A stretch of DNA of 64,000 nt from Monarcha castaneiventris obscurior. Taxonomy: Eukaryota; Chordata; Aves; Passeriformes; Monarchidae. The notes beneath the pieces were generated by a model, which saw only the letters and a list, made by a program, of their open reading frames with translations, made no database searches and was not told the DNA's origin. Both the position numbers and the translations under genes were made by a program. Shown one piece after another: positions 43,001 through 54,350 of the stretch (position 1 is the first letter of the stretch; each line of letters opens with the position of its first letter). Location of the stretch: positions 10,266,501 to 10,330,500 of the forward strand of contig JAMPIT010000484.1 of NCBI GenBank assembly GCA_026261815.1, in the 5' to 3' direction.

Positions 43001-44974
43001 GGCACAGAAGTAGCTGAACCTGAGATTTTCTATTGTTTGTTTTACCGTTGCTGCAGGTCAGTTTTATAAACACTTCATCTCTATGAGAAGGGGTTTATTC
43101 TTCTCCCAGCTGCAGGTTGCTGCATGTTGTAAGATGATCAAGCAGGAGCTTTGCCCTCAGTAAAAGAGGGACAGGGCTGCCAAGTTTGGCCACGTGCTTG
43201 CTTCAAACATTTTTAAAGAGATACTCTGTTCTGCACTTATTTAAAATACGGCTAAATTGTTGGCAATGAAACTGTTCAGTGCTTGCTGCAAGACATCTCT
43301 GCATGTGTAAAACAACACAGGTAATTGCATGGTGTGGGCCTTAAGCTGCATTTTCTATATTCAAGTGGTATGAGCATGTAGGTACCCAACTCCTAAGACA
43401 TTCTGAAAGGGAAAGATTTTCTCTTTGCCTTGGATTCTTTCCTTCATTGCTTCCCTTTTCAATAATCTCAGCCACTTCATGATGTCTTTGCTGCCAGCTT
43501 CCTCTGTGGCAAAAGGCAGTGATGCAGAGGGAGCTGTGCAGCCCTGTGGCCACCAAAGCAGTGACTGCACCCACCAGCATGGCTCTGCTGGGAGCAGCAC
43601 GTGGCTCTTGGCAGATATGGCACCTCTTCCAGGAGCCATGTGCGTTGTGGTGTTGAGTGGAGTTGTTGCACATGCTGTGGCAATGCCAGGCATTGACAGA
43701 TCCAGAAAACCTCATTCTGAACTTGGAGGAGAGTGTGTGCCTTCCTGGGCTTGGATCTGGTAGGAATCTGATTCCCAATCAGCATAAAAGCAAATGGATT
43801 TTGTGTATCCAATGCCCTGAGTTTTGGAAATCTGAGCCTCTAACTCTCGTTGGTGCGTGTGTCTGTCCTCCAAAGTGAGGCAGTGCTCTGGGACAGCTGA
43901 CAGGGTTCACTGAACTGGAAACTTGACCCTCTGTAACTCTTTTTGGACTCTGCAATTGCTTAGCAAGTCTTCCATTTTAACCAGTGCACTCATGTGGCAC
44001 AGTTTTAATCCTTCATTGCTTCTGGAGAATGGTCATTCAAAGTGAAGTCCTGGCCTTGGAGGAATCGTTGGGAATTCTGAGCTGCTTTCAGCCAGGGCCA
44101 CAGCTCTGGCTGTCCTGTCCCCACAAGGGCACTGAGCAAGCAGAGGGGCGAGCGCTTGTGTGGGGTGAGTGCAGAATAAAGCAGGGGGTCAGGAGGAGGA
44201 AGTCAGGGTGCTGAACTGTGCATTAAGCTGTTGCTGCTGCCAAGGGACTCCTGCCAAGGAGGGGAATATGCCCTTTCCATGCCCCATGCACACAGTCTCT
44301 CCTTGCTCAGTGTCAAGGCCACAACGTGCCGGGCACTTCTGTGAGAAAGCAAAATACGCAAGTAAACAGCAGCTGCCTTTAGCTCCAAACACGTCTCAGT
44401 TGGTTGCTCCTGTTTTCTTGTCAGGGGAGTGGTTCAGCTAAGGGAAAGGTGATTGAACCATTACCAGAGGGGAAAAACACCTATTAAAAATGAAATAATT
44501 CAAAACACTGGAAGCGGCTCCTTTATGTGAGCATAACTGTTTGATTTGGCCACTGACCTGTCCTTAGCAATCCTTTCTTTTCTCTGCTGCTGACAAACTC
44601 ATGTTCAAGAGCTGTAGGGTGATTCCTGACCCAGAAGGAAGCAGAGCTGGAGAAGTGTCCTTGTCTATACTGGCACACAGGTTAGCTGGGAGAAACACTG
44701 ATAAATGACAGGATGCTTGAACCAGCTGCAAGGATCTGGAGGCTGTGAACACTGAAGGATGTAAGAAAGGAAGGGAATGGGATGCTAAAAGGAGTAAAAA
44801 GCTTAAACTGAGCAACGGAGACTGTAGATCCGAACGTCAGGGTATATTTCCTAATAGTGATTTCTGTCAAGTTGTTGGATAATCCCAAAGGGAAGTGGTA
44901 GAAATCTCGTACATGGAGAGGTTTCTCAAATTAGGTTTTGATGAAAACAGCAGAAAATACATACTTACATAAAA

Positions 44975-45045
44975 ACCCAGTTGAACTAGATCATCTCAGA
45001 GTGTTTTCCCATCTCTAAAGTGTGATTTATTCTATAAACACTGCC
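44975..45045 (+). mobile_element. Diverged CR1 3' end
   Basis: AGTTGAACTAGATCATCTCA (44980-44999) is followed by GAG, TTTTCCCATCT and a terminal TTTATTCTATAAAC. These correspond in order to the CR1 3' blocks 'ggttggactagatgatctca', 'ttccaacct' and the 'gattctatga' terminal octamers, on the + strand. Only the last 60-70 bases are recognisable, and it is more diverged than the copy at 10.8 kb. Confidence 0.6.
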
Positions 45046-46221
45046 AGACCCTGCAAACTAATCTGTTGTACTAAAAGTGACTCAAACACGATTGCTTATA
45101 TTTTTATACCCCTCATGATGTTAAACATTTGGTTTGCCAGGATGAGTGGGAGTATCCAGGACACACTTTACTGTGAATGGATTTCGTGAAATATAATTAC
45201 TAGGCAATAAATCCATACAAATGGGAAATGTCTCAGGCCTTGTGCTGGATAGTGGGAAAGGACAGGAACTGATTGTTTTGAGGGATCACATTTTTGTGTG
45301 AACTTGGAAGGAATTAAAACACCAATGCTGCTTTTGAAGGGCCAGTTAGGGCAGAGGCCACAAATGTGTTCTTTACATTAACAGTAAAAAAATTATTTGC
45401 ACAGCTATTTCTTGGATGGGAGCTCACACAGAGACAGCTGGTTTTAATTAGGCAAACAGATGCAATAGCTGAGCAATTACAACTTGATCATGAGCCCATG
45501 GATGGCGAGGGGATCTTTAGCAGTCTGTGCTTAAACTGCTTGTGTTGGGCAGGGTTAGACCTGCAGATGAGAAATCCTGCACTCACCACAGCAATCCTAA
45601 GAAGCTACTGGGAGTAAGATTTTTTCCCATGGCAGACTCCATTTGTGCACCAACATTCCTTGTTCTAATTTGGTGGTGGGTACAGGTCTTGGGGAACAAC
45701 CAGCTCATTGGCTTTGCTGTCATTTCTTCCTGCTCCCAGTGTGCTAAAGGATGGGAGAATATGATTAGTATCCCTGAGCAATTCCCTGTCATCATTTTGG
45801 GGGAGAGTGCAGGTATTTCTTGCATGGTGCCAGAGGAGTTTGCTACTCATCATTACAGAAATTATTACCAGTGGTAATTATTATAATGCTCAAAACGGGT
45901 TTTGTATTAATACAGATGGAGTAAAAAGATAATTTCTTGCCAAAAAGAAATAAAAGTACAATCTCAGATAAGGATTTATGAATCTGTGACTGTTTTAGGC
46001 ACAGGTCCCCACAATACCAAAGAACAACCTGGGCTTATCACCCCACTGAGGGCAAAAGTGCTTCTGTTGTTAGTGGCAGCATGAGGGGTTAAGCCCCTAC
46101 AATCTGTGACTCATTATTCAGTATCTTTAAGTATTACTTTTGTCTCTCTGCTTGTTATAGAGGATGTGCAGGGTATCAATAGGTGACCGTAAATATGTGT
46201 ACATCTGTGTGCATATATATC

Positions 46222-46276
46222 TCTGTGTGAGAACACACACAGACTTACAATTACTTTCGAAAGAAGTAATTGTAAG
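46222..46276. repeat. Two abutting perfect inverted repeats
   Basis: TCTGTGTG (46222-46229) pairs with CACACAGA (46236-46243) across a 6-base loop. Immediately next, CTTACAATTACTT (46244-46256) pairs with AAGTAATTGTAAG (46264-46276) across a 7-base loop, with no mismatch in either stem. The second hairpin has a 13-bp stem. No flanking mobile-element sequence was identified. Confidence 0.8.
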
Positions 46277-49200
46277 CTCCCAACAGTCCAAACTCTGCAT
46301 TATCTTATTATCATCAGCCACTGGGCTGTAGTAGAACAACAACCTAGCTCTGCTGAGAAGGACAAATACAAAGTTAGCGAAAGGAAAGATAGGCACTTGC
46401 TCATTCAAGGAATTGTGGAAAACCCCAGCTTTACCTGCCTGTCATAAAAAGCCATAAAAAACTTCTGCAGGGGGTTCCTGTCCCCCGCTGCAACATCCTC
46501 TGCACCAGTGCAGATCCTGTTCACTGTGTCCAACAGAACTGGGAGAAAATCTCCTAAGTCAGAGTCCAGCCCTCAGGCTCTCGATCTGACCCTGAAAATA
46601 GCAGCTCTGGTCCATATGAGGTTGGGCCTGCTTCTCACTCTGTTTAACATCACTGACAGCTCTGTGTAGGAGGGCTGTTTCTGGCGTGTACAAGAGTGCT
46701 CATGTAGCTCTGCTCTGCTGATTAAAACATGTGCAAAACAAACTGTGTCAGGTCCTGCCCTTCCCTTCCTTGGGAAAGCCTGCCCAGCCAGGACAGCCAG
46801 CTGGGACCCTCTGTGAGCCTGTACTAGAGAGAAGAGAGAGTGTGAGCCACGGTTCTGTGGCTTGTAAGGGCACTTTATGAAAGATTGACTCAAACTGCTC
46901 CTCCACCAACATGAGTGTGACTATGTGGCTGTCCCAAAGCTCTCTAATCTGGCAATGTCCGGCTTGGTTTCTCTGTGTCTTTGGGACAGCAAATCATGCT
47001 GAGGTGGAGCTTGTCAGTGCAGGGTGAGAAAGGAAAAGGTGACCTAGCTGCTGGAGGAAAACCTACAGGCTTCTGTTCTCAGGCTGGGCACAGAGCCTGC
47101 CATCTGGTTGTTAAAATTACAGCTGCATCCCAGATTGGCCAGGTTCCCTTCTTCCCCCAGCTGGACCTGACTCTGGGGGCAATGCTGCTCACATCTGGCT
47201 TGCAAGTGTCTCTCTTTCCTCCTACTTCTCCTACCCCTTCTAGTTCAGATCCCCAAATCCCTCCCTATGTGTTAGAAAAGGGAACGTGGGGGTGTCCCAG
47301 GCCTTCCCTCCAGAGATGGTTGGGTGGTGTTTTGACAGCCTGGCTCAGTCTAGTCTTGTCTCCTTCTGCACCCCCAGTTCCACTTCTGCCATGACCAAAA
47401 CCCAGCAGTCTCCTTTTCCTTCTTATTCTTGTCTAAAACTTTCCCCTGAACACAAGTTCTTCCTCCATGGCTGTCCTCACAAATTGCATTTGATCTGCTG
47501 TTCTAAGCAAGGAGAAGCTACCTGGTGAAAGGAACTGGTATCATATGCAGGAGTCACCAGACTCCGCATTTGCTTAATTCTCTGCCACAAGGTGTTAAGG
47601 GCAGACCCTTAACCTTCATTCCTGCCTTTGTGATGGGAATAATTTGCAGCCCACTTCAAATTAGAGTGGGAATCCCTTAATTCCTTCCAGAATTACACCC
47701 TTGCTATCCCAACATCCAAAGTTTGAGTTTCATTACAGATCCTAGACCAACCTTTATGTCACGTTGCTTGATTATCTAATGTCTTTCTTTGGCTAGCTGC
47801 TTTTTTCATTGTAACTCCTGCTATGACTTTCCCCACACTGCCCTTTTTGTCAGTCTATGTATTTTTCTGGTTGGAGCTGTAGATGTCTGGATAAGCAGTA
47901 TCAAGTATTGCTTTGAATATTGAGCAATTACATGACAGAAAGCCCCTCCACAAAGCCAATGAAATGGTCTCTGGTGCACATACAGATATCAACAGTGCTT
48001 TGGTGCTCTGTTCCCTTTTGCTTTATTAACCCTGGCCCTGTGGGCATTGAGCAATGATTCAAATTATATCTGTGCTGCACGTACAGTGCATTCTGCTGGC
48101 CACTTGTGCACAGCAAGGCAACACAGCAGATTTCTGAAGCTGAGTACTTTATTTTCAAACACATTTTCATCAATAACATAAATTAGCTTATTCTTGCAAA
48201 CATCCATGGTGCATACATGACTTTTCAGCCAAGAAACAGGCATGCTCTCACACTAACCTAAACAGGGACAATTTGCCTCTCTAAGCAGCTGTAGCCACAG
48301 CAGGAATATTCTACACCCTCTCTAGCAACTTTTATCTGCAATTAGTTTTTTAATGCTTCTTTCAAGTGAAGTCTAGGGCATTTGTGGTTTCTTTTTCTGC
48401 AAATAAGCAAGATAATTTCTTGAGAGGGATTAAGAGAATGGTAGGGGGAAGAGCTGTCTGACAGAGAAGGGCTCACACTCTCATGCAGAAAAGATGATTT
48501 CAGTATCATGCAATGGGCTTTATTTTTACTTCTGATGGCATCTTTGGGGCTTTGTTGGCTACATGACAGCAACAGATGAACAGTGTGTTACTCATCAAAA
48601 GCTACCTGGCATGACTGCCTAAAAAAAGAATAGAGCAGCGAACAAATACAGCAGAGAGGGAAGTGACGACAGCAGCCACATTTCAAATAAGATAATCTTT
48701 GTCTAAATGGTGTTTTGATGAAGAAAGATTAAATGATGTGCTGGAATGAGTGCAGTATGACTAATGAGAGGATTCACAATTATAAGTGATAGGAGAGAAA
48801 AATATCAGAAGGGACATAAACCATCAGGCATCCACACACTGGTGTATCGTTAGGAAAAAAATTGCTGGTTGGCCAAAGATATTGCTGTTGGCTGTTTTTT
48901 TTTTCTTCTGCCTCTGAGATGTTTCAGCCCATTAGAACTATCTCCAGAGGATCCAGAGATGAAAATCTAGGACCAGAATTGTCTTGCAGCAGTTCCAGGC
49001 TATGACTGCATGAGCAAGATAAATTGGGGCTCATTTCTGGCTTGTCCCAGTCAGAGACCAGCTGCCCACTATGACACTGCAGAGGGTAGAAAGCATCTTC
49101 CCATGTTTTCATGGCCAAGGAAGCACACTGACATTTATCCAAGGGTGTATCCAACTGCAGACAAGCAGTTCCTCACAGGATGGCAAAGTCACAGTCAGTT

Positions 49201-50067
49201 GTTTGTGTAACTGTACTCAGACAGGAGGGAAAAACAGGAATGTCATAGCCCCACTGGTTTTCTTGGGGAGCTGAATTTTTCAATTATGTGATTAGTATTA
49301 ACATTGTATTTCAAGTCTAAGTGTATTTCCTCATGAATTTGCCACTATTTATTAGGCATCTTAAGATGGGTATAAATTGTGTTAGTGATATCTAATAATT
49401 AGTTCTATTTTCACAGAAAGTAAAACTGCAGAAGAAAAATGGCCTGGCAGGTGCTTAGCTCAAGGCTAGAACAAAATAAGTCTCCAGCAGCTGCCTAAGC
49501 AAGAAAGCTTTATTGCCAGAGTCCTTGAGATGAGGGAGGCTTTTTGTTTCCAATAGTTTCAGATTTACACCACTCCATATTTTGGTCTTGGTGTTTCCTC
49601 AGGTAAAGCAGGGTATAACAATGGACAGGACTAAGAAGAGATTCTGGGGATGGTTCTGGATGGTGGCTCCACATGCAGTGTAAGCAAACAGTTTTGTTAT
49701 GTGAAGTTGTTCAGAGAAATACCCAGAGGTCACTGCCCACACTGACCAGTAAAGCTCAGCCCATTTCAGCCATAAGGCTGTCTCCTTACTCTTACAGGCA
49801 GAATTATGTTGGGTTTGCAAGACCTTGGAGATCCCACAGTAGAAGGAAGATGGAGAGACAGCACCTGGCAGCTCAAATCGAGTCGTAACACCAATCCTGA
49901 AGCGACCACACACAAAACAAACCACCTTTTCTTTCTGGCAGAGATTTTGGCCACTGATCCTGATGGCATTTGACAAGCAAATCATCCAAATAGCAGAAAA
50001 AATCCTGCAAGAGAGGGCAGAGGTCTCTGCATTTATCTGTTAAGTTGTTGTATTTCAAGCCTTATCC

Positions 50068-50130
50068 AAAATCTAATGGATCAATGGGAATCCTTCCAGT
50101 AACTTCTGCTGGAGTTTTATAAGGCTTTAA
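50068..50130. repeat. CR1/L3-like relic, opposite orientation to 39236
   Basis: CAATGGGAATCCTTCCAGTA (50083-50102) followed by ACTTC, CTGGAGTTTTATAAGGC resembles the reverse form of the same ancient amniote repeat block ('caatgggagtctttccattgacttcaatgggag'). Short and diverged. Confidence 0.4.
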
Positions 50131-51704
50131 TTAATGGCCTGGATGCTGGGATTTGTGAGTGTTCCTCTCAGAGTACCACTCAGAGCTGTGCCTCCAAAAC
50201 AGATTTGAGCAAACAGGGCTCCTGGATCAACATTTTGCAAATGGCAAGAAATTAACTCATTTGGGAAGCACTTGATAGCAAATGTTTATCTCCAACTGCC
50301 TGAAAGTTGTCTATTATAAATGAAGGGCGAAGAAGCCATTTTTGACCCTGTTTCTGACTGAGTTTCAGCTCTATTAGGTTTAGGGCTGGTTTTCTGATAA
50401 GGGGTAAATGTTTAATATTAAGAATAAAAATTTCTTAGGATTAAGGAGCTCTTAGTAGTTAATGTGAATGTTTGGCACAGGACTGCAAACTGCATCTGAC
50501 TTGGAGGAGAAAGAACACGCTCTCATGTAAAGGTTCAGCTTCTCCTGCAGTTCTCATTTTCCCTTTGCCTGTACCAGTCCAGCTGCTACTCTGATTCCCC
50601 AAGTTCCTTTTTTCTCCTTGTGCATTTTGAGGAATCTGTACCATCTCTTTTTTAGCCTTACTGCTTATTTGCCAAAAAATTCTGTTTGCCCACCCCATAT
50701 CTCATCTCCAGCAGCCACAAAGTCAGATGCATTCCTTAAAAGCCAGATGGGGTTTTAGTAACCAACGAGTTAAGAGAGGCTGGCATTGAGTGGTAGCTTG
50801 TGGGTGCTCATATACCTGCTTGCATCCACAAACAAGGCCCTGCCATCTCTGCCTTATGCCAGAAAATAACTGGGTTTGAAACCACAGAGCTGCAGACACA
50901 AAGAGAGGGCTGTGGCTGGGACTGGACTGAAAGAGCAGTGCCTGTCCTGGAGAATGTCACTTTGTTTATGACTGACTCTCTCTGCTTCCAGTGATGTGGG
51001 AGAATAAATGATAGTATGTACTCTGTAGGAGTGTGTATATATGTGTGTGTGTACACTCGGAGACAGGCACATTTATAAACAAACCACAGAACACATTGCA
51101 ATGCTTGAAAACACTCCAGTGTGTCTATGGACATCTTGTTCTCTCCTTCTGTTCTTGAGGTATCAGGTTTCCTTGTTTACAGTCTGCCTCATTCAGGATC
51201 TGGAATTCCTAAAGAGCAGCAAAACCCTATCATGTGACTGAAGACTGATTTCCAGGAAAAGTGGAAGAGGTTCTAGGAAAAGTCAGTTCTCACATTTTCA
51301 GTTGTTCCCTTCAAGAATACAGAATGAAAGAGATGCAGTCAACATGAAGTCCCTGATCCTTTGTCTCTCTTTTGAGCCTGGAATGAGATCTAAAGAAAAA
51401 TCCAGTGTTTGATGCAGAGTTCTTTAAGCTCCACGTCTTTCTCCCCTTCTTTAAAGTTTTACTGACATGGGACATTTCACAGGGAAGTGGAATTTCTGCC
51501 TCCAGGATGTCAGTCCTCCCAGTGGCTTCCTAATCTTCTGAAGGGTTCTTTCAGCATGTGCTGTCACAAGTGGTCATAACCCTGCTTGTGACATCACTAA
51601 CAAGATCATGGGACAGATTCAGGCAACAGTACATGTAGGGAGAACTACATTAACGTGGTAACAGAGAGCAAATAAAGAGGAAAATGCAAACAAAACCAAC
51701 AGCA

Positions 51705-51725
51705 CCCCCCCCCACCCCCCACCCC
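51705..51725 (-). other. C-rich tract; G-quadruplex-type motif on the minus strand
   Basis: C runs of 9, 6 and 4 bases separated by single A. On the minus strand these are G runs that can supply the four G-blocks of a quadruplex; the C strand could form an i-motif. Confidence 0.6.
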
Positions 51726-53899
51726 AGGTCACATATTCCAACAGCATCAATGAGAGCATTTCTAAGCTTGCCTTGTAGGGCAGGAGCAGGACTAGTGAAC
51801 ATTGATTATATGGGGTTTTCTGGATTCATGGCATCTGGGTCTCTGGCCTGGTCTATAGCTTTGAAGGCCCTGCACTGTAACGTGTGTAGTGCCTCTCCTG
51901 GCTGTGCCCCACAGGTCCCAGGACATGAGAATGCTTCTCTTTGTGGTGGGACATGCCTGACTGACTGCACTGTGTCAGAGTTTGTCCTGGGTGAAGCCTT
52001 GGGCCATGGGTCTCCGTGCTAACCAGAAGGCTGATGTGCTGCCAGGCTGCAACTCCGTGTCAGTCTGAATCAAGAGATCTGACTTTTTTTGATCCTGAGA
52101 TCTCATCTGACCTGCCAGCAGCTTAGATCCAGCCTGGTGGATCAATGAAAGTTATGACGCTGTACAGATTTGTTTTTCAGTGGCATTGATAAACCAGTGT
52201 TGCAAGATCCTCAGCTCAGACTCAGAGTCTGGCTAACTGAAGGTTGTGAAATTTCCAAAGGCGACAAGGGGGAAAAAAGCAAAAAGGCAAAAAACCACTC
52301 TCCCCTGTGTTGCAACTGTAAGTGCAATCAGTTGCAAACAATAATTCCCTCTTTGGACACTCAGATTCATTTGAGTTGGGTCCACAGAAAGTAATTTCTA
52401 TATATATCAGCTAGATGTCTGACCTGAGGGTTAAACCAAAAAATATGCTTGCAGAAAAGTTGCGAATGCAAAGTTCTGCCCTTGACTAATACAGATTGTC
52501 TCAAAATTGTGAGCATGTTGAGCAATTGTACAGGGGAAGGGAAGATCTTAGCCATTCTGAAGAACCTCTGTAAGCTAAAACACCAGCAATGAGAACCAGA
52601 AATGGAAATACTTGGTTAAAGAGCAACACTGTAATGAAGATTTTCACTGTGAAGTAGCTCCCAGGGCTGCACTGGTACTTCAAAGCATTCTTCCTCATCT
52701 TCTTGGGTAGCTGTTATTTTAGTTGCTCTGTGCCACTGATAAATGAGAGGGCTCCATTCCCCTCCATCAAAGTTTCAGCTGCTTGCTTTGACTCAAAATG
52801 TGTGCTACTGGCTGAAACACAAAGATGCAGCGTCTAAGTAGGTTTGATTCCCACAGTGAAGCATCTCTGGTATTAGTGGGCACTTCAGCACCTGAACATG
52901 ACACAAAGCCAGAAAGGTTCCAATGAGTATTCCAAGATGTTGCTTGACTATGGCAGAGCAGAGGACCCCCAGTCCCAGGCTGTGAAGGGGATGTACTGGC
53001 AGGGGACATTCAGGCAGTCCCTACCTCAACAAGCCTGGCAAGGGCTCAGGAGCACTTCCTCTAAACACTCAAAATTCAGAGGAGGCCAAAAGGGAAGAAT
53101 CAGCACAATTTGCACCTGGCAGCTGAGGAAACAGCAGAAAATCTCTAGGAAATTCTGCTCCATCTGTTTCTCCTTTGAAGAATGGGTTCACAATGTGATT
53201 CCAAGTTCCCAGAAATCCCCCACAACATAGGCCAGAAAAAAATTATTCTAATCCACTCCTATCTAATTTAATTTCTCACTACTGTGAAATGTCCATAAAC
53301 ACATTTAAGATATTTTTAGTTCTTTTAAGTGTTGGCTACCTGCAGGATTATGTCATGCATACCATTGCTGTATGGACCTTCTTTCTTAGTGGAATTATCA
53401 CTTAACTGAAATGAGGTGAATTGCAAGAGGAAATGCTTATTAATGACAGCTACACCTAAGAGAAGCCTTGTGAAGATTTTTTTATTAGGATCATTGTAAC
53501 AACAATAGGAGTGTGCCATGCTGTGATGCTCTAATGATCACCACTTTACTCACTGTGGAATTGCCATTGTGGGTGACCTTTCTTTCAGCAAGGGTGAAAT
53601 GTAGCACAGAGCAGGCTCCTGATTCACCCTCCCTTACCTCAGTGGGCCTGACTTCAGTGACCTTTCCAAGGAGGAGCTAAGATGGTCCCTCATTTGAATC
53701 TGGAAGATGAGGTGTAAGAGCAGGCCAGAGCCCTTCATACCTGTGGGAATCCAGAATGCAGAGAATATTCCTCTCCCTGTTTTAAAGAATTTAACCCCTA
53801 TGAAAAATGCTGTTTTTGACCTTTATCCAAGGAGAAAACAGCCTACACTCTGGGAAGAATTAAAATCTACACCAATGTGAAGTAGATAGTAGAGTATTA

Positions 53900-54350
53900 T
53901 GTAAGAATGTCATAGGGTGAAGAATTTAGAGGTCTTAGGTTTGTTTATGTAGTAAATAGATAAATAATGAGGTTTCCAATATGGTGGATGTTTACATTAT
54001 TTTTGACATCGTGCTCCTTCTTCAAGACCTCCATTTTCTGCACTAGAAGTAGCTTAGCATGATTGGGTAGAATTTGCCACAGTTCCTGTCTGCGTTACAA
54101 GGTGATTTACTGGACATTGGTGGAAAAGTAAAAATATCTGTCATTTCAAACTTCTGTTAGGTAAAATGCCTTTAAAAGGGCTGCAAAATCTTGATATGAG
54201 GTCACTCGCAGCATCTCTCTACTCTCGCTACTTTCCTTGTAACCTTGTAGCTGAGAAGAACTTAATAAACAACTCCTAGGAGAAGAAGAGACTGAATGCT
54301 GCTCTGTCCCGTCTGTCTACTGAACCTCTAGCGAGGACTCTAGAATTCTC
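53900..54350 (+). mobile_element. Probable solo LTR of an endogenous retrovirus
   Basis: The block starts with TGTAAGAATGTCATAG and has an LTR-like order: AT-rich U3-like part; TATA-like CCTTTAAAAGGG (54169-54180); then about 85 bases later AATAAA (54264-54269); then a U5-like part with CTGTCCCGTCTGTCTACTGA (54303-54322). No gag, pol or env sequence and no second LTR is visible nearby, so it would be a solitary, non-coding remnant. The 3' boundary and target-site duplication could not be fixed, so the end is approximate. An ordinary intergenic AT-rich segment with chance motifs remains possible. Confidence 0.4.

Larger units (their letters stand above)
39276..53899. other. Intergenic DNA downstream of KLF15, second part
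   Basis: About 14.6 kb without a recognisable gene on either strand. Listed separately are a T homopolymer (39580-39601), a MAF/SOX-type motif pair (40010-40027), a CR1 relic (about 44975-45045), adjacent inverted repeats (46222-46276), a CR1/L3-like relic (about 50068-50130) and a C-rich tract (51705-51725). Candidate open frames, for example at 43.3-43.8 kb and 47.0-47.4 kb, show no family similarity and lack exon-like boundaries. Confidence 0.55.

Noticed and set aside
43341..43812. Cluster of open frames up to 145 codons on the minus strand, with partners on the plus strand
   Set aside because: No recognisable protein family, no exon-like conservation signature visible, and overlapping frames on both strands indicate chance.
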